Below are positions 25,816 through 34,692 of a stretch of 64,000 nt of DNA, piece by piece. Source of the stretch: Paraburkholderia heleia NBRC 101817. Its GTDB lineage: Bacteria; Pseudomonadota; Gammaproteobacteria; Burkholderiales; Burkholderiaceae. The notes under the pieces were generated by a model. That model was not told where the DNA came from and searched no databases. It saw nothing but the letters and a program-made list of their open reading frames with translations. The first letter of the stretch is position 1, and each line of letters starts with the position of its first letter. The translations under genes and the position numbers were made by a program. The stretch covers positions 1 to 64,000 of the forward strand of contig NZ_BBJH01000001.1 of assembly GCF_000739775.1 (NCBI RefSeq), read 5' to 3'.

Positions 25816-27128
25816 GCGCTCGTCCATGCTGGGGCAACGCGGCCTTGCGCGTCGAAACGGTAGAACCCGTCGAGGTAGCCGAGCCCGAACAGCATCAGCA
25901 CGCTGCTGTAGTAGCCAGGCGGCGACTTCTGCGCGAGCGTGCGGCTGCGCCCGGCCTGGGCGTTCGCGAGATCGCTGCGGCCGAGCGCAGCCAGATACGG
26001 CGCGACTGCGGCGGAAAAGCCGCCGTTGCCCTCGTTCGGTCCCGGTGTGCCCGTGGTCGTGTCGACGCGCTCGGGCGGAAAACCATGTGTGCCGACGAAG
26101 TCGGCGAGCGGCTGGAAGGTGGCGAGCGTGCTGGCGCGCAGCGGGTCGTCGCCCGCGAGCATGCCGGCCCACAGATACACGCGGATCGCGTTGTAGGCGC
26201 CTTCGGCGTGCGTTTGCGCGTCGGGGGCGAAGCCGCCTTTCGCGTGATATTCCACCCAGTCGGGCGAGTAGCCCTTGGGCGCGGTCTCGTTCACGAGTCT
26301 CGCCGATGAGCCGAGCAGCGCCTTCCATTCGCCCGCCTGCGGCAGCGCGAGCATGAAGCGCCGCATGACCTGGAGCGGCACGTAGCTCGGGTTCAGGCGC
26401 CAGCCGTCCTTGCCGATCGTAAAGCCCACGGGACCCGGCAGCACTGTGCGGCCAAGACCCGGCAGCACGGCGGTTTCCTCGCGCACGATGTTGCGGGCCA
26501 TCACCGTGCCGAGCGCGGTGTAGCGGCGCTCGTTCCAGAGGCGCCCGGCTTCGAGCAGCGTGTACGCGATCCAGAGGTCGGCGTCGCTGGCGGGGTTGCT
26601 GTCGATCACGCCCCACTGCGCCTCGCCGGCATGCGCGGCGACTGAGGCGCTAGCCGCTGTCGACGCCGCAACCGGCTTGCCGTCATCGCCGATGTCGCGC
26701 CGCCCCCAGATCCATGCCGGTAGATGCGAGGCGAGGTCGCCTTGCGCGAGATTGTTCTCGGTCCACGTGAGGACCTTGTCGAAGCTCGCCCGGTCGTTCG
26801 CGACCAGCGCGAAGAAGAGCGCGTAGGACTGTCCTTCGGAAACGGTCACCTGACGCGGCGTGCTCGCGTCGATCACGCGGCCATCGGCGCTCAGCAGCGT
26901 GCTGCGAAACGCGTTCCATGCGGGCCACGCGCAGGCCGCTGCCGGGCTGGCGGATTGTGTGGCGCCGGCATTTGCGGCTGGCGCGGCCGCGTGCGCTGTC
27001 GCAGCCGGCATCAGCAGCGCCAATGTCGCGGGCGGCACAAGCGGCGCGCAGGCGAGCGCGCCCGCCGCGAGCCAGCGCATGAGCCGTGGCGCCGAAGCGG
27101 GCGCGAGCGTAGCCGGGCCCGGGCGCAT
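25797..27128 (-). CDS. bcsZ: Periplasmic endo-beta-1,4-glucanase BcsZ (GH8)
   Basis: A 443-residue secreted cellulase that trims nascent cellulose. A long signal region ends near HAAAPAAN (about residue 50). The GH8 domain follows with VSEGQSYALFFALVAND (the Glu is the expected acid catalyst), WIWGRRDIGDDGKPV, NPASDADLWIAYTLLEAGRLW and GLGRTVLPGPVGF, all typical of BcsZ. A low-complexity Ala/Ser insert follows DGKPV. It starts two bases after the bcsB stop and overlaps the proposed bcsC start, so translation is probably coupled. Loss of BcsZ in other species alters cellulose yield and biofilm form. Confidence 0.95.
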   Translation of the reverse strand: MRPGPATLAPASAPRLMRWLAAGALACAPLVPPATLALLMPAATAHAAAPAANAGATQSASPAAACAWPAWNAFRSTLLSADGRVIDASTPRQVTVSEGQSYALFFALVANDRASFDKVLTWTENNLAQGDLASHLPAWIWGRRDIGDDGKPVAASTAASASVAAHAGEAQWGVIDSNPASDADLWIAYTLLEAGRLWNERRYTALGTVMARNIVREETAVLPGLGRTVLPGPVGFTIGKDGWRLNPSYVPLQVMRRFMLALPQAGEWKALLGSSARLVNETAPKGYSPDWVEYHAKGGFAPDAQTHAEGAYNAIRVYLWAGMLAGDDPLRASTLATFQPLADFVGTHGFPPERVDTTTGTPGPNEGNGGFSAAVAPYLAALGRSDLANAQAGRSRTLAQKSPPGYYSSVLMLFGLGYLDGFYRFDAQGRVAPAWTSACPTPR

Positions 27129-27130
27129 CG

Positions 27131-29539
27131 TCAGGTCCCGGAGCGGCGGGAAGCCATGCGGCCGAGCGCCCAGAACACGGTGAGCGCAACGATCAGACCG
27201 GCCAGGATGCCCGCTAGCGCCATCAGCGCCGGGTAGCGCGAGATGAACACCCAGGCGCGCGCATACCACGGCAGATCGCCGACGAAATAGCGCGTGCCCA
27301 CGCGCAGGCTTTCGACCTGGCCGTAGCGCACGAGCGTGAGGTCGCCGTGCATCTGCGAGACCTTGCCGCCGTCCTGCAGCGCATCGAGCACGTCGCCGAG
27401 CTGCGCCGACGAAGTGGTGGCGAGCGCCACCACGCTCCTGCCCGACTGCAGCGGCGACTCGAAGCCGATCAGCGCCGCCATCGGCCCGCCGAGCGTGACG
27501 ATCGAGCGGCCCGACGGTGTCGGGTCCTCGTCCTCGGTGCCGCCAAGCCAGCCGGGCCAGCCGCTGCGCTGGTCGCGCGTGGTCACCTCGGTCCTGCCGC
27601 GCTCGATGAGCAGCGGCAGATCCTTGCCCCACTTCTCGAGCAGTTGCGCGCCCGAACCCGAGCCGATCACGAGCAGGTCGCGCTCGCGCACGGTATCCAC
27701 CTGGCTTGCGGGCACGATCGTCAGGCGCAGCGAGGGCAGGCCGGTCCACTGACCCATGTGGCCGAGCAGCGTGAGCACCGCTTCCTGATCCTTCGTGTCG
27801 GGTTGGTCAGGAATCACGAGGGCCGTGTCCGAAAGGTCGGCCATGCGCGTGAACGGAAAACCGCTGTTCGCGAAGAAGGCGAGATTGGGCAGCGCCGTGT
27901 AGTGCGCGAAGCCGCTGAAGTCGATGAGCGAGTCGGGATCGACCGCCGCGCGCGCGACATCGTTGGCGGTGGTGGCGCACAGCCCCGTCTTTTGCGAATC
28001 GATATGAAACTGGAACTGGAACTGGTTGTCGCTGCCCACGCGGAACGCGGGGATCTCCAGATTCGCTGCGGCGCGCGTGTCGGAGCCCGAGAGCAGCGGC
28101 ACGTTGATGCGCGCTTCGTCGGAGGCGCGCGTGACGGGCCGCAGACGCTGCGAGCGCACGAGCTGATCGTTGATGCTCACGTTGAGCACCGAGTCGTTCC
28201 ACGCGGAAGGCGCCGTGTAGCGATAGCGGATGTCGAGCGGCACGTTGCCCCGCGCCCACGCATAGAGGTCGGCGGGCACGCGCAGATTCACGCGGATCGC
28301 GGGCGGGTTGTAGCCCGACACCTGGAGCTGCTGCGGGTCCGTCACCAGTTCGCGGAACAGCACGGGGCGGTCGGTGGGCACCCAGTTCGGCGCGTCGTAA
28401 GGCTTGCGTGCCGGTCCGGGATCGATTGATTTCACCATCACACTGCTGCCGGCCATGCCGGCCTGCCCGAGCGCAACCGCGTAGGCAGCGTTCAGGAGTT
28501 CCTCGGGCGTGCGGCCCGCGAGCACGAGGAGCTTGCGGCCCGACTGCGCATCGGCGGCCGGGTTCGCCATGACCGAGACCGTGGGGCCTTTGATCTCCGG
28601 CAGGTTCAGCCCCTCGGGCACCTGGCCCGGCAGCACGAGCGCGACGGCGTTGGCGTCGGGCGGCACCGTGCGCGTGACCGGGAAGCGCGAGCCGCGATAG
28701 CTCGCGAGCGCGCCGAGCCACGATGAGACGATGCCCGCCGCGCGCAGCACAGGCACGCCAGCGTTGGCGGCGAGTACGAAGGGCACGCGCACGAGCCGGT
28801 TGTCGTGGCGGTCGAAGAACGGCACGGGCAGGAGGCCGACGCTGTCCGGCAGGACAATGGCCGCCGTATTGAGCGTGAGCGACGTCTCGGGACTCACGTC
28901 GGCCCAGAGGCTCGAATGATAGGGATCCTCGCAGTGATCGAGCGTGTAGTGCGCGATCATCTGCACGGTGATGCGGTTGTAGTCGGTGAAAAGGCGCGGG
29001 TCGAGAGCGACCTCGCTCGTGACGAGCTGCCCGGCGCTTTCCTTCACGAGCGGAATCGTCGCGACGACTTCACCGTTCAGCAACACCCTGAGATGCGAAA
29101 GCGACCAGATCAGCGAGGGCGAGTAGGTGTAGACGAGCTTGAGCTTCGCGCCGGTCACGACTTCGTCGGTGCGCACGTCGACGTTCATGCTGGCAGCAGG
29201 ATCGAGGCCGCGCAGCGCGATCGGCCCGTACGCACCCATCTGGCGCAACGTGAACGTGCGCGTGCGCGGCTGCCCGAGCGGCGTCGACGCGGCGGGCTCG
29301 GGAATGACGGTGCCGGGAGCCGTCTGGATGACAACGGGCCCCGTGACGGCGGCGGAAGCCGCGGCCGGAGCAGAGGCTGCAACGGGCACCGGGCCGGATA
29401 CGTCGTCGCCTGCTCCCGGCGTGGCCGCCCTGGTCGTCTGCGTAGCGGCGACGGCCGACTTGTCCACCGCGAAAAGGCTCGCCCCCAGCAGCAATCCGGC
29501 GACGAGCGCGCCCAGCCCTACTTGAACGGAGAGTCGCAT
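27131..29539 (-). CDS. bcsB: Cellulose synthase periplasmic subunit BcsB
   Basis: An 802-residue periplasmic, membrane-anchored partner of BcsA that guides the emerging glucan. Signal sequence (LGALVAGLLLGASLFAV) at the N-terminus, an Ala/Pro-rich linker, carbohydrate-binding jelly-roll and flavodoxin-like domains (MNVDVRTDEVVTGAKL; HCEDPYHSSLWADVSPETSL; SMVMANPAAD-like repeats), and one C-terminal membrane helix (ALMALAGILAGLIVALTVFW) that docks with BcsA. ATG 29539 is used: AAAGGG lies upstream, while the only earlier start is a TTG. It is first in the operon and separated from its partner bcsA by six genes, which is atypical because bcsA and bcsB are usually adjacent. Confidence 0.95.
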   Translation of the reverse strand: MRLSVQVGLGALVAGLLLGASLFAVDKSAVAATQTTRAATPGAGDDVSGPVPVAASAPAAASAAVTGPVVIQTAPGTVIPEPAASTPLGQPRTRTFTLRQMGAYGPIALRGLDPAASMNVDVRTDEVVTGAKLKLVYTYSPSLIWSLSHLRVLLNGEVVATIPLVKESAGQLVTSEVALDPRLFTDYNRITVQMIAHYTLDHCEDPYHSSLWADVSPETSLTLNTAAIVLPDSVGLLPVPFFDRHDNRLVRVPFVLAANAGVPVLRAAGIVSSWLGALASYRGSRFPVTRTVPPDANAVALVLPGQVPEGLNLPEIKGPTVSVMANPAADAQSGRKLLVLAGRTPEELLNAAYAVALGQAGMAGSSVMVKSIDPGPARKPYDAPNWVPTDRPVLFRELVTDPQQLQVSGYNPPAIRVNLRVPADLYAWARGNVPLDIRYRYTAPSAWNDSVLNVSINDQLVRSQRLRPVTRASDEARINVPLLSGSDTRAAANLEIPAFRVGSDNQFQFQFHIDSQKTGLCATTANDVARAAVDPDSLIDFSGFAHYTALPNLAFFANSGFPFTRMADLSDTALVIPDQPDTKDQEAVLTLLGHMGQWTGLPSLRLTIVPASQVDTVRERDLLVIGSGSGAQLLEKWGKDLPLLIERGRTEVTTRDQRSGWPGWLGGTEDEDPTPSGRSIVTLGGPMAALIGFESPLQSGRSVVALATTSSAQLGDVLDALQDGGKVSQMHGDLTLVRYGQVESLRVGTRYFVGDLPWYARAWVFISRYPALMALAGILAGLIVALTVFWALGRMASRRSGT

Positions 29540-30006
29540 CGCAACAGCCCTTTGTTTTCTTCGCAGTGGCTTTCTTTGCAAAGACAGCGGCCATGGATAT
29601 TGGCGGCGTAGTGCCGCCAGGCGTTATCTCGAAACAGCGTCAATATGTCGTGGAGTTTAGCGGAGAGCCTGGCATCGCGCCCTATGAATGCACGTGTTTA
29701 TGCCTGTTGCGTAACGCGCGCAGATGACGGGCTGGCGCGGCCCGGCGAGCCGTTTGACAATGGGCCGCGCGGGGTGGGCCGGTGGGTCGGAGCGCCCGGC
29801 CATTCCTGCGCGCGCAACCAAAGCGTGGCGGCGTTGCGCTTGCGCAACGCGGGCGCCGGAGATAGCGCGGCGAAAGCCAGCCTTCTCGTTCCTTCAATTA
29901 ATAAGAATGCCGAATCGGTTGAGCACGCAACGATCTCGCGCGTTTTCCGTCCCGCGAGCGGGCGAGGTAATCTCGAAGCGCATTGCGCGCCTCGAGGAAA
30001 ATCTGG
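29540..30006. other. Intergenic region carrying the bcs operon leader
   Basis: No gene I can support in 467 bases. It must contain the promoter of the bcs operon (minus strand) and the 3' end region of the aminotransferase gene. A plus-strand TTGACA at 29754-29759 has no matching -10 in the usable spacing. The segment 29890-29930 is AT-rich (TTCAATTAATAAGAATG) and is the likeliest place for regulatory sequence, but I could not define a promoter. Confidence 0.4.
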
Positions 30007-31134
30007 CTAAAGAATGCGGTCCAATGCCTTCGCGAAGCGGGACACCGTGCCTTCGATGTCATGCAGCTTTTCGAGACCGAACAAGCCGATGCGGAAGGTC
30101 TTGAAGTCCTCGGGCTCGTCGCATTGCAGGGGAACGCCGGCTGCGATCTGCAGGCCGGCGTCCGCGAACTTCTTGCCGGATCGTATGCCGTCGTCGTCCG
30201 AGTAGCTGACTACGACGCCCGGCGCCTCGAAGCCTTCGGCGGCCACGCTTCGGAAACCCTTGCTAACGAGCAGCGAGCGAATGCGCTTGCCGAGTTCGAG
30301 CTGTTCCGCCATGACCTTGTCGAAGCCGTATGCCCCGGTTTCCTTGATCACGTCGCGCAGCGTCGCGAGACTGTCCGTGGGCATGGTTGCGTGGTAAGCG
30401 AATCCGCCGTTCTCGTAGGCTTGCATGATCTGCAGCCATTTGCGCAGATCGCAGGCGAAGCTGGTGCTCGTCGTTGCGTCGATTCGTTCGCGGGCGAGCG
30501 GGCCGAGCATGACGAGCGCACAACAAGGCGACGCGCTCCACCCCTTTTGCGGTGCGCTGATCAAAATATCGACGCCGTTGGCCTCCATGTCCACCCAGAC
30601 CGTACCGGAGGCGATGCAGTCGAGTACGAACATGCCGCCTGCGGCATGCACGGCGTCGGACACCGCGCGCAGATACGCATCGGGCAGCATCATTCCGGAT
30701 GCGGTTTCGACATGCGGCGCAAAGACCAGATCGGGCTTGTTTTCCCGGATCGCCGCGACGACTTCATCGATCGGGGGCGGTGCGTAGGCGGCCTGTCTGC
30801 CTTGTTCGACCGGACGCGCCTTCAAGACGATCGATTCGGCGGGAATGCGGCCCATGTCGAAAATCTGCGACCAGCGGAAACTGAACCAGCCATTGCGAAT
30901 GACGAGGCACTTCTTGTTCGTCGCGAACTGCCGGGCCACGGCTTCCATGCCGAAAGTCCCGCTGCCCGGGACGACCACGACCGAATTCGCGTTGTAGACT
31001 TTTTTCAGGGCGCTGGAGATATCTCGCATGACGCCTTGAAAGCGCTGCGACATGTGATTGATCGAGCGGTCGGTGTAAACCACTGAATATTCGAGGAGAC
31101 CCTCGCGGTCGACATTGGGAAGTAAACCTGGCAC
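30007..31134 (-). CDS. PLP-dependent class V aminotransferase
   Basis: A 375-residue PLP enzyme of the alanine-glyoxylate/serine-pyruvate aminotransferase class. N-terminal SVVYTDRSINHMSQRF, then VVVPGSGTFGMEAVARQF (cofactor phosphate region), PHVETASGMMLPDAYL, VLDCIASGTVWVDM (Asp for the pyridine nitrogen) and ILISAPQKGWSASPCCAL with the Schiff-base lysine in PQKGW. The donor and acceptor are not decidable. I prefer GTG 31134 because GGAGG lies five bases upstream; ATG 31146 four codons earlier has no ribosome site. It diverges from the OYE gene across a 353-base gap that carries a LysR-type operator copy. Confidence 0.88.
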   Translation of the reverse strand: MPGLLPNVDREGLLEYSVVYTDRSINHMSQRFQGVMRDISSALKKVYNANSVVVVPGSGTFGMEAVARQFATNKKCLVIRNGWFSFRWSQIFDMGRIPAESIVLKARPVEQGRQAAYAPPPIDEVVAAIRENKPDLVFAPHVETASGMMLPDAYLRAVSDAVHAAGGMFVLDCIASGTVWVDMEANGVDILISAPQKGWSASPCCALVMLGPLARERIDATTSTSFACDLRKWLQIMQAYENGGFAYHATMPTDSLATLRDVIKETGAYGFDKVMAEQLELGKRIRSLLVSKGFRSVAAEGFEAPGVVVSYSDDDGIRSGKKFADAGLQIAAGVPLQCDEPEDFKTFRIGLFGLEKLHDIEGTVSRFAKALDRIL

Positions 31135-31487
31135 GCTCGCCTCCATAAAGGATGAACAAGGTGAGCAGCATTTGCGCTTTCGATGCTGCTGCACCCATGC
31201 ATAGGGGTTGTTTGCCGCGACGAAAATAGATTCTAACGAAAGCCGTCCGCAGGCTGGTGCCTATTTTTCCGTGGGATTTTGCGTAACGGCGAAGCGCCTC
31301 GCGGCGCATGGCAATGGTGCAATGCAAAAGAACCGGAGTCGTGCCCGCTTGCGCGCGGGCGTGCGGCAGCAACCCGCCGCACGGCTATTCTCTTTGGGAA
31401 TTGGCCTTATGAAGAATCTGCGAATTATCGCTCCGCTACGTGGCAACTACGATCTACCTGTCACTCATCACGCGGCAGAAGATCTTC
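31135..31487. other. Divergent intergenic region, aminotransferase / OYE
   Basis: No gene. The right third (31409-31487) is a diverged copy of the SDR gene's operator and leader (35627-35705), described as a separate feature. The left part should hold the aminotransferase promoter on the minus strand; I could not pin it down. Confidence 0.5.
31409..31429 (+). promoter_or_regulatory. LysR-type operator copy upstream of the OYE gene
   Basis: ATGA (31409) and TTATC (31425) have the same 16-base offset, and the same 63-base distance from TTATC to the ATG, as the perfect palindrome before the SDR gene at 35627-35649. The left arm is degenerate here. It is probably bound by the LysR protein encoded at 34693-35583. 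Confidence 0.5.
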
Positions 31488-32654
31488 ATGTCAACACGCG
31501 AAAGCAAAGCCGCCGTCATTAGCGGCACAACCGGCGCAACAACTGGCACCGGTTTGAACCCTCCCATGCTGTTCACGCCGGTACAAGTCGGCAACCTGAA
31601 CCTGGCCAACCGGATCGTGATCGCCCCGATGGCCCAGTACTCGGCCGAAGACGGGCTGATGAGCGATTGGCACCTGATTCACCTCGGCCAGCTGGCGCTT
31701 TCAGGCGCGGCAGCGCTCACCATCGAGGGGACGGCGGTCACCCCCGAGGGGCGCACGAGTTATGGCGACGTGGGGCTCTATTCGGACGAGTGCGAAGTTT
31801 CCATGGCGCGCGTGCTGCAGAGCGTTCGGCGCTGGTCTGACATGCCGATTGGAATCCAGCTCAACCATGCTGGCCGAAAAGGATCGCGGCAGAAATTATG
31901 GGACGGCGGCGCACAGATTCCTCATGGTCACGCAAACGGCTGGAACACCCACGGCCCATCCCCGGTCGCTTTTGCGGCCGGCGAGGCACCACCCACCGCC
32001 CTGGACCGCGACGGACTGGCCGCCATTCGCGATGCCTTCGCGGCCGCCGCGCAACGCGCCTCCCGGCTCGGCTTGAACTTCATTCAAATCCTGGGTGGGC
32101 ACGGCTATCTGCTCCACCAATTTCTCTCGCCGCTCTCGAACCACAGGGACGACGAGTACGGCGGCTCACTGGAAAACCGGATGCGCTTTCCGCTCGAAGT
32201 TTTCGATGCCGTGCGAGACGCGTTTTCGCACGATCGCCCCGTTACGATGCGGATCTCCGCGACGGACTGGGTGGACGGCGGATGGTCCGTGCACGACGCG
32301 ATCGCTTTTGTCCGCGCACTGGAGGCTAGAGGCTGTGCTGCGATCAATGTCTCCAGCGGTGGTTCGAACCCGGCGGCGCACATTCCGGTCGGGCCCGGCT
32401 ATCAGGTTCCCTTCGCAAGGGCCGTGAAGCAGGCGACGACGCTCCCTGTCATCGCCGTCGGCATGATCAGCGCGTTCGAACAAGCCGAATCCATTCTCAG
32501 CACGGGAGACGCCGATCTGATCGCGCTCGCCCGCGCCGTGCTCTTCGACCCGCGCTGGCCCTGGCACGCTGCCGCTCACTTTGGGGCTCAGGTCAAGGCG
32601 CCGAAGCAGTATCTTCGCGCTCAACCCGGTCGGCTGCGCAAGGTGTTCGTTTGA
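31488..32654 (+). CDS. NADH:flavin oxidoreductase (Old Yellow Enzyme), with SDR-like N-terminal leader
   Basis: A 388-residue FMN enzyme of the YqjM-like OYE class that would reduce activated C=C bonds. The OYE barrel starts at LFTPVQVGNLNLANRIVIAP (about residue 28) and includes GIQLNHAGRKGS, FIQILGGHGYLLHQFLSP, NHRDDEYGGSLENRMRFPLE and ALARAVLFDPRWPWHAA. Before it lies an extra leader, MSTRESKAAVISGTTGATTG, which is not OYE sequence: it matches the start of the SDR protein at 35706, including its NAD-binding glycine motif. The 79 bases upstream also match. The gene therefore seems to have captured an SDR promoter and 5' end. Whether the leader is retained in the protein is unknown. Confidence 0.9.
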   Translation: MSTRESKAAVISGTTGATTGTGLNPPMLFTPVQVGNLNLANRIVIAPMAQYSAEDGLMSDWHLIHLGQLALSGAAALTIEGTAVTPEGRTSYGDVGLYSDECEVSMARVLQSVRRWSDMPIGIQLNHAGRKGSRQKLWDGGAQIPHGHANGWNTHGPSPVAFAAGEAPPTALDRDGLAAIRDAFAAAAQRASRLGLNFIQILGGHGYLLHQFLSPLSNHRDDEYGGSLENRMRFPLEVFDAVRDAFSHDRPVTMRISATDWVDGGWSVHDAIAFVRALEARGCAAINVSSGGSNPAAHIPVGPGYQVPFARAVKQATTLPVIAVGMISAFEQAESILSTGDADLIALARAVLFDPRWPWHAAAHFGAQVKAPKQYLRAQPGRLRKVFV

Positions 32655-32687
32655 AGCCGTCTTGTCGACGCAAGGGGCCGGGCCGTC

Positions 32688-33080
32688 TCAGCGTGCCTGG
32701 CCCAACTGCTCTTCGATCGTCCTCGTCAACGGCGATTCCACGCGCCCCGTATGCATTGTCTGCACGGGCTCGATCAGCACGATCCAGCATTCGTCGTCTG
32801 CGACCGGATTGTGCAGCGTGCCGCGCGGCACGACGTGTATCGAGCCCGCCGGCAGATCGACGACACGTCCGCCTTCGTACTCGATCTTCAAATGGCCGCG
32901 CACGACGAAGAACAGTTCGTCCTCGTGCTCGTGGTCGTGCCAGACGAGCTGCCCGCGCACTTTCGCGACCTTCACGTACTGATCGTTGACCTGGGCGACG
33001 ACTTTCGGCGACCAGTAATCGGACACGTCGGCGAACGCGGCTTCGACGTCGAACGATTCGGCAAACGGATGACGAGGCAT
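32688..33080 (-). CDS. Single-domain cupin protein
   Basis: A 130-residue cupin. The metal-binding motif is clear: VWHDHEHEDELFFVVRGHL (about residues 50-68) provides His, His and Glu, and the second motif VPRGTLHNPVADDE gives the last His. Such small cupins may be dioxygenases, isomerases or binding proteins; nothing fixes the reaction. GGAGATAACG precedes the ATG. It starts two bases after the LysE gene stop, so both are one transcript and the cupin may act on the same compound that LysE exports. Confidence 0.85.
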   Translation of the reverse strand: MPRHPFAESFDVEAAFADVSDYWSPKVVAQVNDQYVKVAKVRGQLVWHDHEHEDELFFVVRGHLKIEYEGGRVVDLPAGSIHVVPRGTLHNPVADDECWIVLIEPVQTMHTGRVESPLTRTIEEQLGQAR

Positions 33081-33082
33081 CG

Positions 33083-33673
33083 TTATCTCCATGCTGGAAT
33101 GACGGATGCGGCGAGCAGCACGCCCATCGCGAGATTGAGAATGCGCCAGTGGCGCGGCGTGCGAAAGAGCCGGGCGAGCAGCACGCCGAGCGCGCACCAC
33201 AGCGCGAGCGAGACGCACGCAGCCACGCCGAACGCGGCGCCGAGCAGCAGCGCGAGTCGGTTCGGACTGCTTGCGAGCAGTGCGAACGACGCCGCCGCGC
33301 CGACCGTCATCGCCCAGCTTTTCGGGTTGAGCCAGAGCAGCAGAAATCCGTTGACGAGCGTGATGGGGTGCGCGGGGCCGTGACCTGCGTTCGGCGGCCC
33401 GCTGTGCGCGATGCGCCACGCGAGCCAGAGCAGATAGGCGGAGCCGACTGCCTTGACTGCCGTTTGCAGCGCCGGCAGCGCGAGCAGCAGACCACCCAGC
33501 CCGAGCCCGGCGACGGCGGCGAGCAGGGCCAGGCCCATCGCGATGCCGAGCATCAGCGGAATCGAGCGCGCGAAGCCGAAGCGCGCGCCCGAAGCAGTGG
33601 CGAGCGTGGTCGCGCCGCCGGGCGTCACCGTCGCAATGACGACAAACAGGAGAAGCGGCAGGATCGAGGTCAT
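33083..33673 (-). CDS. LysE-family amino-acid exporter
   Basis: A 196-residue inner-membrane protein with about six hydrophobic segments and the LysE/RhtB signature near the N-terminus (LLFVVIATVTPGGATTLATASGARFG, PGG in place of the common PGP). Later YLLWLAWRIAHS and VNGFLLLWLNPKSWAM match family motifs. It probably exports an amino acid or small metabolite by proton exchange. A longer frame to 33736 would spoil the membrane-first topology, so ATG 33673 is used. It is divergent from a LysR regulator (101-base gap), a usual pairing for LysE exporters, and cotranscribed with a cupin gene. Confidence 0.87.
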   Translation of the reverse strand: MTSILPLLLFVVIATVTPGGATTLATASGARFGFARSIPLMLGIAMGLALLAAVAGLGLGGLLLALPALQTAVKAVGSAYLLWLAWRIAHSGPPNAGHGPAHPITLVNGFLLLWLNPKSWAMTVGAAASFALLASSPNRLALLLGAAFGVAACVSLALWCALGVLLARLFRTPRHWRILNLAMGVLLAASVIPAWR

Positions 33674-33774
33674 CGTTGCAGATGCGGGAGAATGAAACCT
33701 GCACTGTACGGAACGCCGACACATCATCAAAGGCAATAATTCTGATGCGATCCATTACGCGGCATAATGCGTCA

Positions 33775-34665
33775 ATGAGCCGAAACCTCGACCTCGATCT
33801 GATCCGCACCTTCGTTGCCGTCGCCGATAGCGGCAGCATGACGGTCGCCGCGAATCTGCTGCACATGACGCAAGGCGCCGTGAGCCAGCAGGTGAAGCGT
33901 CTCGAAGACATGCTGGATTGCGCGCTGTTCGTGCGCAGGACGCGCAAGCTGGAGCTGTCGCGCGATGGCGAGCCATTTCTCGTGAAGGCGCGCCAGCTGC
34001 TGCAGCTGAACGACGAAATCTGGGCCGACATGACCGGTCGATCACTGCGCGGCAGCCTGCGCGTGGGTGTGCCGTACGACCTCGTGACACCGCTCGCGCC
34101 TGCGATGAAGGCGTTCGCCGATGCGCATCCGCAGGTGGAGATTTCGCTTGTGTGCGCCGCGTCGCCGGAGTTGAGCGAAGCGGTGCATAGCGGTCGCGTG
34201 GACGTGTCGCTCGTCGAATACATCGAGAGCGAAGCCGAAGGCGAGGTCGTCCGCACCGAGCCGTTGGTGTGGGTCAAGGGGCGCGGCAGCGATGCCTGGC
34301 AGAAGCGGCCGTTGCCGCTTTCGATGGTGGACGAGCGATGTGCCTTCCGGCCGGTCGTGCTCGGCGCGCTCGCGGACGAGGGCATTGCGTGGCGCACGGT
34401 ATTCGAGAGCGGCAACATCGAGGCGACCGCTGCGACGGTGCGTGCGGGCCTCGCGATCACGACCTGGCTCGCCTCCACGGTGCCGGCCGATCTGGAGACG
34501 CTCACGCCTGGAGCAACTGGCTTGCCCGCGCTGCCCGCGTTCGCGATTTGCCTGCGATTGCCCGCGACGGTTCAGCCCGCGGCGCAGGAGTTTGCACGCC
34601 ACGTGCGCGAATCGATGTCGAACGACGCAGGCACTCGACACGTGCAGCTTGCGAACATTGCGTGA
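33775..34665 (+). CDS. LysR-family regulator, divergent from LysE-cupin
   Basis: A 296-residue LysR-type regulator. The N-terminal winged HTH (LDLIRTFVAVADSGSMTVAANLLHMTQGAVSQQVKRLE, about residues 6-43, quoted here as LDLIRTFVAVADSG and MTQGAVSQQVKRLE for the recognition helix) is followed by a periplasmic-binding-like effector domain (LRVGVPYDLVTPLAPAM onward). By position it should sense the substrate of the LysE exporter and activate the lysE-cupin transcript in the shared 101-base region. It converges on the next LysR gene with only 27 bases between stops. Confidence 0.9.
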   Translation: MSRNLDLDLIRTFVAVADSGSMTVAANLLHMTQGAVSQQVKRLEDMLDCALFVRRTRKLELSRDGEPFLVKARQLLQLNDEIWADMTGRSLRGSLRVGVPYDLVTPLAPAMKAFADAHPQVEISLVCAASPELSEAVHSGRVDVSLVEYIESEAEGEVVRTEPLVWVKGRGSDAWQKRPLPLSMVDERCAFRPVVLGALADEGIAWRTVFESGNIEATAATVRAGLAITTWLASTVPADLETLTPGATGLPALPAFAICLRLPATVQPAAQEFARHVRESMSNDAGTRHVQLANIA

Positions 34666-34692
34666 CGTATCGCGTGAGAAGCCGTCGCGCTT

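Noticed and set aside
22789..25863. A 1,024-codon plus-strand open frame opposite bcsC
   Set aside because: Antisense to the TPR coding region, with repetitive Arg/Ala/Gly composition; bcsC itself is certain.
29754..29785. TTGACA in the gap before bcsB as a promoter -35
   Set aside because: It is on the plus strand, away from the bcs direction, and no -10 lies at 15-19 bases in the GC-rich sequence that follows.
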